Shown: positions 15,558-28,306, counted from the stretch's first letter. The stretch: 64,000 nt of DNA from Sphingomonas folli (GCF_019429525.1 NZ_JAHXZL010000004.1:344309-408308), one strand, 5' to 3'. The notes: a model not told the origin generated them from the letters alone. Numbers and translations: made by a program.

Positions 15558-15989
15558 ATGCTCACCCAGCGGTCCCGTTACGCCCTTCGCTCCATGCTGT
15601 TCCTGGCGGGCGCGCCGGCCGGGTCGCCGCCGATCCCGATGACTCGGATCGCCGCCGAGGCCAATGTCCCGCGCAAGTTCCTCGAGCTGATCCTCGCCGA
15701 CCTGCGCGACGCCGGCCTGCTCCACAGCCATCGCGGCAAGATGGGGGGCTATGTGCTGTCGCGGCCGGCGCACCTGATCTCGCTCGGCGAGGTGATCCGC
15801 GTGATCGAGGGGCCGCTCGCGCTGGTGCCGTGCGTCAGCCGGACCGCGTACCGCTCGTGCAAGGACTGCAAGAGCGAGGCCGAGTGCGCCATCCGCCACG
15901 CGATGATGCGCGTGCGCGACGAGACCGCGCGCATCCTCGACGGGACCAGCCTGGCCGACGCGACCGCGAACCAGCTCGTCGCGGCCTGA
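15558..15989 (+). CDS. Rrf2 family transcriptional regulator with four clustered Cys
   Basis: A 143-residue Rrf2-type winged-helix regulator. MLTQRSRYALRSMLFLA is the family N-terminus, followed by IAAEANVPRKFLELILADLRDAG (recognition helix region) and GKMGGYVLSRP (wing). Cys residues at about 92, 101, 104 and 110 (CVSRTAYRSCKDCKSEAEC) suggest an Fe-S or redox sensor, as in IscR, NsrR and RirA, but the spacing C-X8-C-X2-C-X5-C is not the IscR C-X5-C-X5-C. No suf/isc genes are adjacent, so the target is unknown. The start has no Shine-Dalgarno. Confidence 0.9.
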   Translation: MLTQRSRYALRSMLFLAGAPAGSPPIPMTRIAAEANVPRKFLELILADLRDAGLLHSHRGKMGGYVLSRPAHLISLGEVIRVIEGPLALVPCVSRTAYRSCKDCKSEAECAIRHAMMRVRDETARILDGTSLADATANQLVAA

Positions 15990-16081
15990 GGCGAGGCGGC
16001 GCGCGTTGATTGACACGGTACACACGAGCTTGGCCGATCTCGGTTCCGCCTCGGCCCTCCGTCAATACACTGCCTCATGTT

Positions 16082-16179
16082 CGTCATCCCCACAAACGCG
16101 GGGATCCGGACACGCCGACGTCTCTCCTCTCGCCGCAGCGTCAGCGCGTCCGGGTTCCCGCCTGCGCGGGAATGACGAA
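16082..16179. repeat. Inverted pair of CGTCATCCC-type repeats
   Basis: CGTCATCCCCACAAACGCGG at the left is matched in inverted orientation by a unit ending GCGCGGGAATGACGAA at the right. Each arm also has its own small hairpin. It lies between the Rrf2 gene and ligA, both rightward. Same family as 38761-38858 and 43966-44050. Confidence 0.8.
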
Positions 16180-16227
16180 GTCAGTGCGACGCGGCGGTGA
16201 TGACGGGGCCACTCGCCGTCCCACTAG

Positions 16228-18402
<2,175 letters not shown>

Positions 18403-18594
18403 GGAGGTCAGGGCGCGGGCGCGGCACACCGCTGCCGTGCTCCCGCGGACGCAGGAGCACAGGTCTCAGGCGGTGTCGCTCGAAGCCCATGGCCCCCGCG
18501 TGCGCGGGAGCGCATCGCCTTCGGTGAGCGGCTGCGCTCTCGGGCGAAGGGAGAACGCGGTCCTCGCCTGATCGCCCCCTCCCTCTCTGCCTAA

Positions 18595-18690
18595 CGTCAC
18601 CCCGGGCTTGTTCCGGGATCCACTCATCCGCGTACCCACCGGTCGAGGAGTATGCGGCCGGGTGGATCCCGGACCAAGTCCGGGATGACG
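18595..18690. repeat. Inverted pair of CCGGGATCCAC-type repeats
   Basis: The left unit contains CCCGGGCTTGTTCCGGGATC; the right unit is its inverted counterpart, GGTGGATCCCGGACC followed by AAGTCCGGGATGACG. The same paired arrangement recurs at 31936-32031 and, more degraded, at 22849-22936 and 55656-55754. Confidence 0.85.
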
Positions 18691-18721
18691 GGTGGTGGGG
18701 ACCCAGGCTCCAGCTCTCCAA

Positions 18722-18750
18722 GAAGAAAGGGCGACCCGCAGGCCGCCCTC
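18722..18750 (-). terminator. Rho-independent terminator of ftsH
   Basis: Read on the minus strand, AGGGCG (18750-18745) and CGCCCT (18734-18729) form a stem around a 10-nt loop, followed by TTCTTCTT. It lies 27 bp beyond the ftsH stop. Confidence 0.7.
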
Positions 18751-18776
18751 CCCTATCTTCCGGTCGGAGTGTCGCC

Positions 18777-20759
<1,983 letters not shown>

Positions 20760-20781
20760 CGGGTACCTTTCCAACGAACGC

Positions 20782-20809
20782 AATGTAAGGCACGACGGGT
20801 TAATGGCAA
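20782..20809 (-). promoter_or_regulatory. Candidate sigma-70 promoter of ftsH
   Basis: Minus-strand TTGCCA (20809-20804), 16 bases, TACATT (20787-20782), in the 64-bp gap between tilS and ftsH. It would give ftsH its own start in addition to any read-through from cpoB-tilS. Confidence 0.5.
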
Positions 20810-20823
20810 TGGAACAGCGTCGG

Positions 20824-21825
20824 TCAGAGTGATCGACGCGGCGGTGTTGGGCGAAAAATCCAGCCTTCCCCGTACACTTCCACCTTCACCCCGGCGTGGG
20901 TCGCGCCGCGGCGTGCCGCGAGCGCGTCGAGCAGTGGCTCGATATTGGACGAATCGGTGAAGAGCGGCAGCACGATGACGTGCTGCGCCCGAGTCGCGTG
21001 GAGCGCGCGGCGGAGCAGGCGCCGGCGCAGCTCGCGCGGCGCGTCATCGACGGCGAAGGGCCGGTCGGGGCCGTGCCAGCGCTCGGCCCACAGCCGGTCG
21101 GCCAGCCCCGCGATCACATCCTCGGCCTCGGCGAGATAGCCCGCCGACGCCGCGAGCCCCGCCGGGTCGAGCGCGGGCGCGGCGGCGGCGAGCGCGGCGC
21201 GGACGCGGGTTCGATCGTGCCGCGGGTCCGCGTTCGACGGGTCGTCGACGAAGGGCGCCCCCGCCGCCTCCACCAGCGCGCGCAGCTCGGCGCGGCGCCA
21301 CCCCAGCAGCGGGCGCAGCAGCAGCGTGCCGAGATCCCATCGCACCGCGCGGATCGCGCTCAGCCCGGCCAGCCCGGAGGCGCGGTTGAGCCGCATCAGC
21401 AGCGTCTCGGCCTGATCGTCGGCGTGGTGCGCGGTGAGCAGCGCGTCGACGCCCTGCTCCCTCGCCCAGGCGGTCAGCAGCGCGTAGCGCGCCTCGCGCG
21501 CGCGGCGCTGGAGCGAGCTGCCCGCGATCGGCACCGCGGGGACGAGTGTCGCGTGCGGCACCCCCCTCCGCTCGCACAGCGCCGCCACCATCGCCGCCTC
21601 CTCGGCCCCCGTGGGGCGGAGCCGGTGATCGACCGTCGCCGCGACCACGTTCCCCGGGAAGGCCGCGGCGGCGAGCAGCAGCAGCGCCACCGAATCGGGT
21701 CCACCCGACACCGCCACGCCGACCCGCGCCGCGTCGCCGACCGCCGCCAGGTCGTGCGCGCGCGCCAGCCCGCGCCGCAGGTCGTCGGCGAAGCGCGCCA
21801 CCGCCGCCGCGGGCAGCGGCGCCAC
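20824..21825 (-). CDS. tilS: tRNA(Ile)-lysidine synthase TilS
   Basis: A 333-residue PP-loop ATPase that converts C34 of tRNA-Ile(CAU) to lysidine, letting it read AUA. The ATP motif [10 protein letters not shown] is near residue 40; further family blocks are [31 protein letters not shown] and [15 protein letters not shown]. The C-terminal domain is short. GTG 21825 is preferred because the frame's extension to 21903 runs into cpoB and is not family-like; it begins 7 nt after the cpoB stop. Confidence 0.94.
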   Translation of the reverse strand: MAPLPAAAVARFADDLRRGLARAHDLAAVGDAARVGVAVSGGPDSVALLLLAAAAFPGNVVAATVDHRLRPTGAEEAAMVAALCERRGVPHATLVPAVPIAGSSLQRRAREARYALLTAWAREQGVDALLTAHHADDQAETLLMRLNRASGLAGLSAIRAVRWDLGTLLLRPLLGWRRAELRALVEAAGAPFVDDPSNADPRHDRTRVRAALAAAAPALDPAGLAASAGYLAEAEDVIAGLADRLWAERWHGPDRPFAVDDAPRELRRRLLRRALHATRAQHVIVLPLFTDSSNIEPLLDALAARRGATHAGVKVEVYGEGWIFRPTPPRRSL

Positions 21826-21832
21826 GCTCAGC

Positions 21833-22714
21833 TCACTTGCACTTGGCGGCCGTGCGCGCCTTGGCGACATCGGCCTTGAGCCCGGGCGAGATCTTGCCGC
21901 CATAGACGTCGGTCAGCTCGCCGTAGACCTTGCAGGCGTCGTCGGGCTTGTCGAGCTTCAGCAGCGCGGTACCGAGATAATAGAGGCTGTCGGGGGCGCG
22001 CTCGCCGTCGGGGAACTTCTTGTAATTGTCGTAGAAGGCGATCGAGGCCAGGCTCGGCTTGCCCTCGTCGAGATAGGACCGGCCGAGCAGGTTCTGCGCG
22101 AAGCTGGCGCGGCGGTGCTTGGGATACGTGGCGACCACCTTCTTGAGCTGCACCTCGGCGGCGGGATAGTCGCGCGCCTGCCACAGGCGATAGCCGGCGA
22201 GATAGCCGTCCTCGGCCGGGTCGCCGCTGCTCGGGGCAGCGCTCGCCGCCGCCGCGCCGCCCACGGGCTCGGGGGCCTGCGGCACGGTCACGTCGGGCCC
22301 GCCCGCGGCGTCCGCGCCCGGCACCGGCGCGGGCGCGACCGGCTGGGTCAGCTTGGCGTCGGTGGCCTTGCGATAGTCCTCGAACTGCTGCTCGAGCTGG
22401 CGCAGCTTGTACTGGGTCTGCTCGATCTGCCCGGTCATGCTCGCCATCTGCTGCTCGAGCGAGGTGACCCGCGCGGTGATGTCGGTGAGCGCGCTGGTCG
22501 CGGGCACGCCCGCGGCGTCGACGGGCGCGGTCGGGGGCGCGATCTGCGGCTCCACCATCGCGCCCGCGCCGCCGGGGAACACCTTGCGCTGCACCGCGCG
22601 CATCTCCGCCTCGAGCTTGCCGACGCGGCCCTCGATCTGCGCCGCCGCCGGCGCCGCGGCCGATCCCGCCACCACCAGCGCCAGCGCGCTCCCCACCATC
22701 CACTTGGTCATCAT
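21833..22714 (-). CDS. cpoB: Tol-Pal system protein CpoB (YbgF)
   Basis: A 293-residue periplasmic protein that couples the Tol-Pal machine to wall synthesis at division. It has a signal peptide (1-26, ending AAPAAAQ), an N-terminal coiled coil (about 75-110, LEQQMASMTGQIEQTQYKLR), a Pro/Ala linker (120-165) and three C-terminal TPR-like repeats (GYLAGYRLWQARDYPAAE, QNLLGRSYLDEGKPSLAS, YLGTALLKLDKPDDACK). tol-pal genes themselves are not in the window. cpoB-tilS-ftsH is a known alphaproteobacterial order. Confidence 0.95.
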   Translation of the reverse strand: MMTKWMVGSALALVVAGSAAAPAAAQIEGRVGKLEAEMRAVQRKVFPGGAGAMVEPQIAPPTAPVDAAGVPATSALTDITARVTSLEQQMASMTGQIEQTQYKLRQLEQQFEDYRKATDAKLTQPVAPAPVPGADAAGGPDVTVPQAPEPVGGAAAASAAPSSGDPAEDGYLAGYRLWQARDYPAAEVQLKKVVATYPKHRRASFAQNLLGRSYLDEGKPSLASIAFYDNYKKFPDGERAPDSLYYLGTALLKLDKPDDACKVYGELTDVYGGKISPGLKADVAKARTAAKCK

Positions 22715-22848
22715 GTGTCGTCCCCGGTGCGCACCTTCCGCACCTCTCTATAGAAAAGAGCTGTCGCCAGGCTGAAGCGCGGCGCGGTCAGGTCCCTGGC
22801 GCGACGGCCCACGCTCCCATAACGCATATCCATCGCGACCGTCCCACC

Positions 22849-22936
22849 GTCATCCCGGGCGTGCTCCGGGATCGATCCGTCCGCGAGCGCCGCCGTCCCG
22901 GTGCGCGCGCTCCCCGGATCGAGTGCGGCGTGACGA
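22849..22936. repeat. Degraded inverted pair of CGTCATCCCGGG-type repeats
   Basis: GTCATCCCGGGCGTGCTCCG at the left and CTCCCCGGATCGAGTGCGGC then GTGACG at the right resemble the 18595-18690 family with more mismatches. It lies in the 287-bp gap upstream of cpoB and downstream of the RodZ-like gene. Confidence 0.6.
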
Positions 22937-23001
22937 ACGGGCGGCGGGGCTGCACCCCGTCCCCGTCACGTCACCCACGCGCCAGAGTGAGCCCGCTGCC
23001 G

Positions 23002-23883
23002 TCACCGCGCCACGTCGCGGAAGGCCGCGAGCTGGCCCGCGTCGCCCGGCGCCGTCGCCGCGTTCGATGCGGTCGCCGCCGGCGGCGCGCTCGCGCTCGG
23101 GGTCGGCGCGGGCAGGCCGCGCGCGGCGAGCGCCTCGGCGCTGATGCCGACGTCCCTGATCGCGCGCTTGCCGTCGCCCAGCGGCGCGACCTCGCGGCCG
23201 TCGACCGTCACGGTGAGCTGGTCGGGGCGGCCGACGTTGATCATCGGCCGGTCGGTGCCGGCGGGCACCTCGAACGCCTGGCCCGGCTTCATCGTGCCCT
23301 CGAACAGTCGCTGCTTGGCGCCGTCGTACACGCGCATCCACACCTCCGTGCGCGCGGTCAGCACCACCTTGCCGGCGGCGGCGGGGGTCGGCGCGGGCGG
23401 CGGCACCTCCTTGCTGGAGGCGACCTGCGCGCTCGGCGTCGCCTCGGGGGCCTGCTCGGTCGTGCCGCGGAACATGCCGGTGGAGAGCCACAGCACGCCC
23501 AGCACCAGCACCGCCAGCGCCAAGCCGGCGGCGACGATCACCAGCCCGCGCGACGGCGCGCGCGACGGGTCGGCGATCTCCTCGATATGATGCTGGCGCA
23601 GCGGCATCGCGCCGCGCGCGAGCTCGCCGCGGATGGCGCGACCGACGTCGGCCTGGTCAAGCCCGACCGCGCGGGCGTAGGCGCGCGCGAAGCCCGACGC
23701 GTAGGTCGGCGAGGGCAGCAGGTCGAGCCGGTCCATCTCGAGCGCCTCGAGGAAGCGCTGCGTCACGCGCGTGCGCGCCGCGACCTCGGCGAGCGACAGA
23801 CCCTGCGCCTCGCGCGCCGCGCGCAGCCGCGCCCCGATCGAGCCGGGCATCGGTGCCTGTGCGGGTAGCTCGCCGTCGCTCAT
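23002..23883 (-). CDS. RodZ-like helix-turn-helix membrane protein
   Basis: A 293-residue protein with the RodZ plan. An N-terminal HTH (residues 14-80) shows IGARLRAAREAQGLSLAEVAARTRV and FARAYARAVGLD. A cytoplasmic linker and one transmembrane segment (about 113-135, GLVIVAAGLALAVLVLGVLWL) follow. A periplasmic DUF4115-like domain (190-265) has VVLTARTEVWMRVYDGAKQRLF and LTVTVDGREVAPLG. RodZ links MreB to the membrane in rod-shape control. The Pro/Ala C-terminus is low complexity. It is downstream of ptsP but has its own likely promoter. Confidence 0.85.
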   Translation of the reverse strand: MSDGELPAQAPMPGSIGARLRAAREAQGLSLAEVAARTRVTQRFLEALEMDRLDLLPSPTYASGFARAYARAVGLDQADVGRAIRGELARGAMPLRQHHIEEIADPSRAPSRGLVIVAAGLALAVLVLGVLWLSTGMFRGTTEQAPEATPSAQVASSKEVPPPAPTPAAAGKVVLTARTEVWMRVYDGAKQRLFEGTMKPGQAFEVPAGTDRPMINVGRPDQLTVTVDGREVAPLGDGKRAIRDVGISAEALAARGLPAPTPSASAPPAATASNAATAPGDAGQLAAFRDVAR

Positions 23884-23927
23884 TCTTCTCTCCGCCCCGC
23901 GCCCGCAGCGATCATGCGGGCGTGCGT

Positions 23928-23957
23928 TCGTGTTTCAAACACGAGCAACAGTGTCAA
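23928..23957 (-). promoter_or_regulatory. TTGACA promoter element overlapping a 17-bp perfect palindrome
   Basis: Minus-strand TTGACA (23957-23952) is a perfect -35. Seventeen bases on, the -10 position (23934-23929) reads only AACACG, but it lies inside the perfect palindrome TCGTGTTTCAAACACGA at 23928-23944. This suggests a regulated promoter for the RodZ-like gene whose operator covers the -10. The binding protein is unknown. Confidence 0.5.
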
Positions 23958-23997
23958 CAGAGGGGCTTCACACGATCCGACTCGGTTCGTCGCGGCC

Positions 23998-26265
23998 TCA
24001 CGCCAGCTCGACCCCGTGCTCGGTCGCCCAGGCCGCGAGCGCGCCGCGCATGTCGCGCGGCGGGTGCACCAGCAGCTCGTCCATGTACGCGGTCAGCGCG
24101 GCGCGATCGAGCGTGCGGATCATCGCCTTCACCGGCCCGACCGCCGCGGGCGTGATCGACAGGCGATCGAGGCCGATGCCGATCAGCGCCATGGCCTCGA
24201 GCGGCCGCCCGCCCATCTCGCCGCACACCGCCACCGGCACGCCCGCCTCGCGCGCGGGCACGATCACGCGGCGCAGGAAGCGCAGGATCGAGCTCGACAG
24301 CCAGTCGTAGCGGTCGGCCAATTTGGGGTTGGCGCGGTCGGCGGCGAAGAGGAACTGCGTGAGATCGTTGGTGCCGATGGAGAGGAAATCGACGTTGGGC
24401 AGCAGGATGTCGAGCTGATAGGCGAGCGCGGGCACCTCCAGCATCGCGCCGTAGCGCACCTCCAGCGGCAGGCGCTTGTTGCGCTGGTGGAGGAAGGCGC
24501 GCTGCGCCTCGAACAGCGCCTTGGCCTCGTCGAACTCCCACGGCTCCGACACCATCGGGAACATCACGTTGAGCGTCCGGCCGGCGCCGGCCTCGAGCAG
24601 CGCGCGCGCCTGCGCCTTCATCAGCCCGTCGCGCTCCAGCGCCAGCCGCAGCGCGCGCCAGCCCATCGCCGGATTCTCCTCCTCGCCGGTGTGGGTCAGA
24701 TAGGGCAGCGCCTTGTCGCCGCCGATGTCGACGGTGCGGAAGATCACCGGGCGCGACCCCGAGGCGTCGAGCACCTCGCGGTACAGCCGCTGCTGCCGCT
24801 CGCGCTGCGGCAGCGTCGCCGAGACGAGGAACTGGAACTCGGTGCGGAACAGACCGATCCCGTCCGCGCCCGTCAGGTCGAGCACGGCCACGTCGTCGCG
24901 CAGCCCGGCGTTGACCATCACCGTCACGCGATGGCCGTCGCGCGTCTCGGGGGCGAGGTCACGCAGCGCGGCATAGGCCGCCTTGCGCTTCTGCCGCGCC
25001 GCGACCTTGGCCTCGAACGCCTCCTCCATCGCCGCGGTCGGGCGCACGGTCAGCGTTCCCTCGGTGACGTCGAGCAGCAGCGCGTCGCCCTCGGCGATCA
25101 GCCGCCGCACGTCGCGCACGCGGCCGAGCACCGGCACGCCCATCGCGCGCGCGACGATCGTGACGTGCGCGGTGAGCGAGCCCTCCTCCAGCACCACGCC
25201 CTTGAGCCGGCGCCGGTCGTACTCGAGCAGCTCGGCCGGCCCGAGGTTGCGCGCGATCAGGATCGTGTCCTGCCGCAGCCCCAGCTGCGCCGCCGTCCCC
25301 ATCTGGCCCGAGACGATGCGGAGCAGCCGGTTGGAGAGGTCCTCCAGGTCGTGCATGCGGTCGGCGAGCAGGGGATCGTCGATCTCGCGCATGCGCTGGC
25401 GGGTGCGCTGCTGCACGCGCTCGATCGCGGCCTCCGCGGTGAGGCCGCTGTCGATCGCCTCGTTGATGCGGCGCGCCCAGCCCTCGTCGTAGGCGAACAT
25501 CTTGTAGGTGGCGATCACCTCCTGATGCTCGTCGCCGACGCCGAACTCGGCCTCGCGCGCGATGCGGTCGATCTGCTCGCGCATCTTGTCGAAGGCGGCG
25601 TAGACGCGGTGGCGCTCGGCCTCGGTGTCCTCCGCCACGGTATGCTCGATATGGATGCGCGGCTGGTGGAACACCGCGCAGCCCACCGCCATGCCGTCGA
25701 CCAGCTTCTGCCCGCCGATCCGGGTCGAGCCGGTCGACTGCGGGCGATCGCTCGGCCCGCCCTGGTCGATCAGCCCGGCGTTGGCGATCAGCTCGGACAG
25801 CACCATCGCCACCGTCTGCAGCGCCTCGATCTCGACGTCCTCGTACTTGCGCGGGTCGGCGTGCTGCACCGCGAGGACGCCCACCGCGCGCTCGCGCCGG
25901 ATGATCGGGACGCCGGCGAAACTGTGATAGCGGTCCTCGCCGGTCTCGGGCTTATAGGCGAAATCGGGGTGGCTCGTGGCCTCGTCGAGGTTGAGCACCT
26001 CGTTGTGCTGCGCGATCGTGCCGACCAGCCCCTCGCCCAGCGCCAGCTTGGTGACGTGCACCGCCTCGGGCGCCAGCCCGCGCGTGGCGAACAGCTCGAG
26101 CACGCCCTCGCGCAGCAGGTAGATCGAGCACACCTCGCTGTCGAGCGCCTCGCCGATGATCTCGACCACCGAGTTGAGCTTGGCCTGCGCGTTGGAGCGC
26201 GCCGCCATCACGTCGTGCAGGTTGACCAGGATCTCGCGGGCGGAACGGGCGGCAGACACGGGCAT
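23998..26265 (-). CDS. ptsP: Phosphoenolpyruvate-protein phosphotransferase PtsP (EI-Ntr)
   Basis: A 755-residue enzyme I of the nitrogen phosphotransferase system. A GAF domain (about 15-165) with EVCSIYLLREGVLELFATRGL comes first. The EI N-domain has the phosphorylated His367 in EEGSLTAHVTIVARAMGVP. The PEP-binding barrel has RTVDIGGDKALPY, FRTEFQFL, the catalytic Cys in AVCGEMGGRPLEA and NDLTQF. It takes phosphate from PEP and passes it to NPr, regulating carbon/nitrogen balance. PTS partners are not in the window. The opposite-strand 826-residue frame is a shadow. Confidence 0.96.
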   Translation of the reverse strand: MPVSAARSAREILVNLHDVMAARSNAQAKLNSVVEIIGEALDSEVCSIYLLREGVLELFATRGLAPEAVHVTKLALGEGLVGTIAQHNEVLNLDEATSHPDFAYKPETGEDRYHSFAGVPIIRRERAVGVLAVQHADPRKYEDVEIEALQTVAMVLSELIANAGLIDQGGPSDRPQSTGSTRIGGQKLVDGMAVGCAVFHQPRIHIEHTVAEDTEAERHRVYAAFDKMREQIDRIAREAEFGVGDEHQEVIATYKMFAYDEGWARRINEAIDSGLTAEAAIERVQQRTRQRMREIDDPLLADRMHDLEDLSNRLLRIVSGQMGTAAQLGLRQDTILIARNLGPAELLEYDRRRLKGVVLEEGSLTAHVTIVARAMGVPVLGRVRDVRRLIAEGDALLLDVTEGTLTVRPTAAMEEAFEAKVAARQKRKAAYAALRDLAPETRDGHRVTVMVNAGLRDDVAVLDLTGADGIGLFRTEFQFLVSATLPQRERQQRLYREVLDASGSRPVIFRTVDIGGDKALPYLTHTGEEENPAMGWRALRLALERDGLMKAQARALLEAGAGRTLNVMFPMVSEPWEFDEAKALFEAQRAFLHQRNKRLPLEVRYGAMLEVPALAYQLDILLPNVDFLSIGTNDLTQFLFAADRANPKLADRYDWLSSSILRFLRRVIVPAREAGVPVAVCGEMGGRPLEAMALIGIGLDRLSITPAAVGPVKAMIRTLDRAALTAYMDELLVHPPRDMRGALAAWATEHGVELA

Positions 26266-26442
26266 GCCGAGGGGCTAACAGACCGGCGGCCTGGGTGCCA
26301 CGCAGCATTTTCTTGGGTGCGGCGCGGCGAGCCGCGGCCACCCACCGCGGCTCCGTCGCGAACGACGCGACGAAAGGCCCGCTCGGCCGATTGAAACGGA
26401 AAGTTGCTGGCGAAGCGCGGCGCGGGATCGCACCTCCGGGCG

Positions 26443-27723
26443 ATGAAGACCCCCTCCTTCACCGTGCAGGTGTTCGCCGGCATGGCGATCGGCGTCGCGC
26501 TCGGCTTCGCGGCGCGTGACCTGCCCGCGCTCGCCGAGGCACTGCGCCTCACCGGCGAGAGTTTCGTGCAATTGCTCAAGGCGCTGGTGGTGCCGCTGGT
26601 GTTCACCGCCATCGTCGCGTCGATCGCGGCGCTGCGCGACCTCGGCAACGCGGCGCGGCTGGTCGGGCAGACGCTGCTGTGGTTCGCCGTCACCGCGCTG
26701 ATCGCGGTGACGATCGGGCTCACGCTCGGCACCCTGCTCGAGCCGGGCCTGCGCAGCGGGGTCGACCCGTCCGCAGCGGCGCTGCCCGCCACCACCGGCT
26801 CGTGGCTCGACTTCCTGCGCGGGCTGATCCCGGGCAACGTCCTCGGCCTGGAGGCGAGCACCAAGCTGGCCGAGGGCGGTGCCGCCACCAAGCTGTCGTT
26901 CAACGTGCTCCAGCTGATCGTCGTCGCGATCGCGGTCGGCGCGGCGGCGGTCAACGTCGGCGAGGCCGGCAGCGCCTTCCTCGCCACCAACGCCTCGCTG
27001 CTCGCGATCTTCCGTCGGCTGCTGCGCTGGGTGGTGAAGCTCACCCCGATCGGCACCGCCGGGCTGATCGGCACCGCGATCGTGCGCTACGGTTGGTCCT
27101 CGCTCGCCGCGCTCGGCAGCTTCGCGGGCGCGGTGTACCTCGGGCTCGCGCTGGTGCTGTTCCTCGTCTACCCCGCGCTGCTCGCGCTCAACCGGCTGTC
27201 GGTGCCGCGCTTCTTCGCCACCGCCTGGCCCGCGATCCAGCTCGGCTTCGTGTCGCGCTCGTCGATCGCGACGTTGCCCGTCACCGAGGATGCGGCCGAG
27301 CGCGCGGGCGTGCCGCGCGACTATGCCGCCTTCGCGGTGCCTTTCGCCGCGACCACCAAGATGGACGGCTGCGCCGCGATATACCCGGCGGTGGCGGCGC
27401 TGTTCGTCGCGCAATATTACGGCATCGCGCTGCACGCCTCGGACTATGTGCTGGTCGTCCTGGTCTCGGTGATCGGCTCGGCGGCGACCGCGGGGCTGAC
27501 CGGCGCGCTGGTGATGCTGACGCTGACGCTCACCACGCTCGGCCTGCCGCTCGAGGGCGCCGGGCTGTTGCTGGCGATCGACCCGATCATCGACATGGGA
27601 CGCACCGCGGTGAACGTCGCGGGGCAGCTGCTGGTCCCGCTGATCGTGGCCAAGCGCGAGAACATGCTCGCGCCCGAGGGCACGATGGCGCCGCTGCCCC
27701 GCCACGATACGGTGCCGGCATGA
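26443..27723 (+). CDS. Dicarboxylate/amino acid:cation symporter (DAACS family)
   Basis: A 426-residue secondary transporter with the GltPh/DctA fold: eight hydrophobic segments and two re-entrant loops. HP1 is seen as SRSSIATLPVTEDAAE, TM7 as AATTKMDGCAAIYPA (family NMDGT becomes KMDGC), and TM8 as IDPIIDMGRTAVNVAGQ, the region that holds the substrate amino and carboxyl groups. Likely substrates are glutamate/aspartate or C4 dicarboxylates; the altered NMDGT leaves this open. The start at 26443 is MKTPSF; the frame is open to 26404. Confidence 0.9.
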   Translation: MKTPSFTVQVFAGMAIGVALGFAARDLPALAEALRLTGESFVQLLKALVVPLVFTAIVASIAALRDLGNAARLVGQTLLWFAVTALIAVTIGLTLGTLLEPGLRSGVDPSAAALPATTGSWLDFLRGLIPGNVLGLEASTKLAEGGAATKLSFNVLQLIVVAIAVGAAAVNVGEAGSAFLATNASLLAIFRRLLRWVVKLTPIGTAGLIGTAIVRYGWSSLAALGSFAGAVYLGLALVLFLVYPALLALNRLSVPRFFATAWPAIQLGFVSRSSIATLPVTEDAAERAGVPRDYAAFAVPFAATTKMDGCAAIYPAVAALFVAQYYGIALHASDYVLVVLVSVIGSAATAGLTGALVMLTLTLTTLGLPLEGAGLLLAIDPIIDMGRTAVNVAGQLLVPLIVAKRENMLAPEGTMAPLPRHDTVPA

Positions 27724-27791
27724 TCGCGCCGGCGCGAAGTGAACTCCTGATCGCCTGCGACGTTCGTGGGCGACAGAAGGAGACACATGCC

Positions 27792-28178
27792 ATGAACAAG
27801 GCCCTGCTCGCCGCGCTGGCGCTCGCCACCGCCACCACCCCGATGCTCGCGCCCGCCGCCCAGGCGCAGCGCAGCGACCGTGACCGCGACTATCGCTGGC
27901 ACGGCGACGACAAGGACTGGGAGCCCTCGCGCGACTATCGCCGCGGCAGCAGCCGGCGCGAGCGCGCGCTCGGCCGCGACGACCAGATCTACCGCGGCCG
28001 CGACGGCCGCGCCTATTGCAAGCGCAACGACGGCACCACCGGCCTGGTGATCGGCGGCGTCGGCGGCGGCGTGCTGGGCAACCTGGTCGGCGGCGGCACG
28101 CTCGGCACGCTGCTGGGCGCGGGCGGCGGCGCGCTGCTGGGTCGCTCGATCGATCGCGGCAAGGTGAAGTGCCGCTGA
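27792..28178 (+). CDS. Secreted glycine-zipper protein
   Basis: A 128-residue protein with a signal peptide (1-23, ending APAAQAQ), a basic Arg/Asp-rich middle (RDRDYRWHGDDKDW, RDDQIYRGRDGRAYC) and a C-terminal glycine zipper of the 2TM type (about 82-120, IGGVGGGVLGNLVGGGTLGT). Such proteins insert in or associate with the outer membrane; function is usually unassigned. AAGGAG lies 12 nt upstream of the ATG. The gene follows the symporter by 68 bp and ends before a terminator. Confidence 0.83.
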   Translation: MNKALLAALALATATTPMLAPAAQAQRSDRDRDYRWHGDDKDWEPSRDYRRGSSRRERALGRDDQIYRGRDGRAYCKRNDGTTGLVIGGVGGGVLGNLVGGGTLGTLLGAGGGALLGRSIDRGKVKCR

Positions 28179-28211
28179 GGTGACGAGGTCCATCCCCGAC
28201 CCCTCGCCTTC

Positions 28212-28223
28212 GGGGGGGGGGGG
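28212..28223. repeat. Homopolymer tract of 12 G
   Basis: Twelve G in a row, followed after one C by a further G run, within the repeat-like 3' region of the glycine-zipper gene. Non-coding as far as I can tell. A possible assembly length error. Confidence 0.85.
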
Positions 28224-28276
28224 CGGGGGTGGGGCGCTCCCACGGGGGCGGCGTCCGCGGAGACGCCCCTCCCCAA

Positions 28277-28306
28277 CCCCTCCCCTGAAAAGGAGGGGCT
28301 CGTTTA
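28277..28306 (+). terminator. Hairpin terminator after the glycine-zipper gene
   Basis: CCCCTCC and GGAGGGG form a 7-bp stem around CCTGAAAA, followed by CTCGTTT. It lies about 100 bp past the stop and also faces the 3' end of putA. Confidence 0.55.

Larger units (their letters stand above)
18403..18776. other. Repeat-rich gap between convergent ligA and ftsH
   Basis: 374 bp without a gene. It holds the palindrome GTGCTCC/GGAGCAC at 18437-18460, CCCGCG-TG-CGCGGG at 18495-18508, an inverted pair of CGTCACCCCGGGCTTG-type repeats at 18595-18690, and the ftsH terminator at 18722-18750. Confidence 0.75.

Noticed and set aside
23914..26394. An 826-residue rightward frame
   Set aside because: Antisense shadow of ptsP, which has complete GAF and PTS enzyme I motifs.
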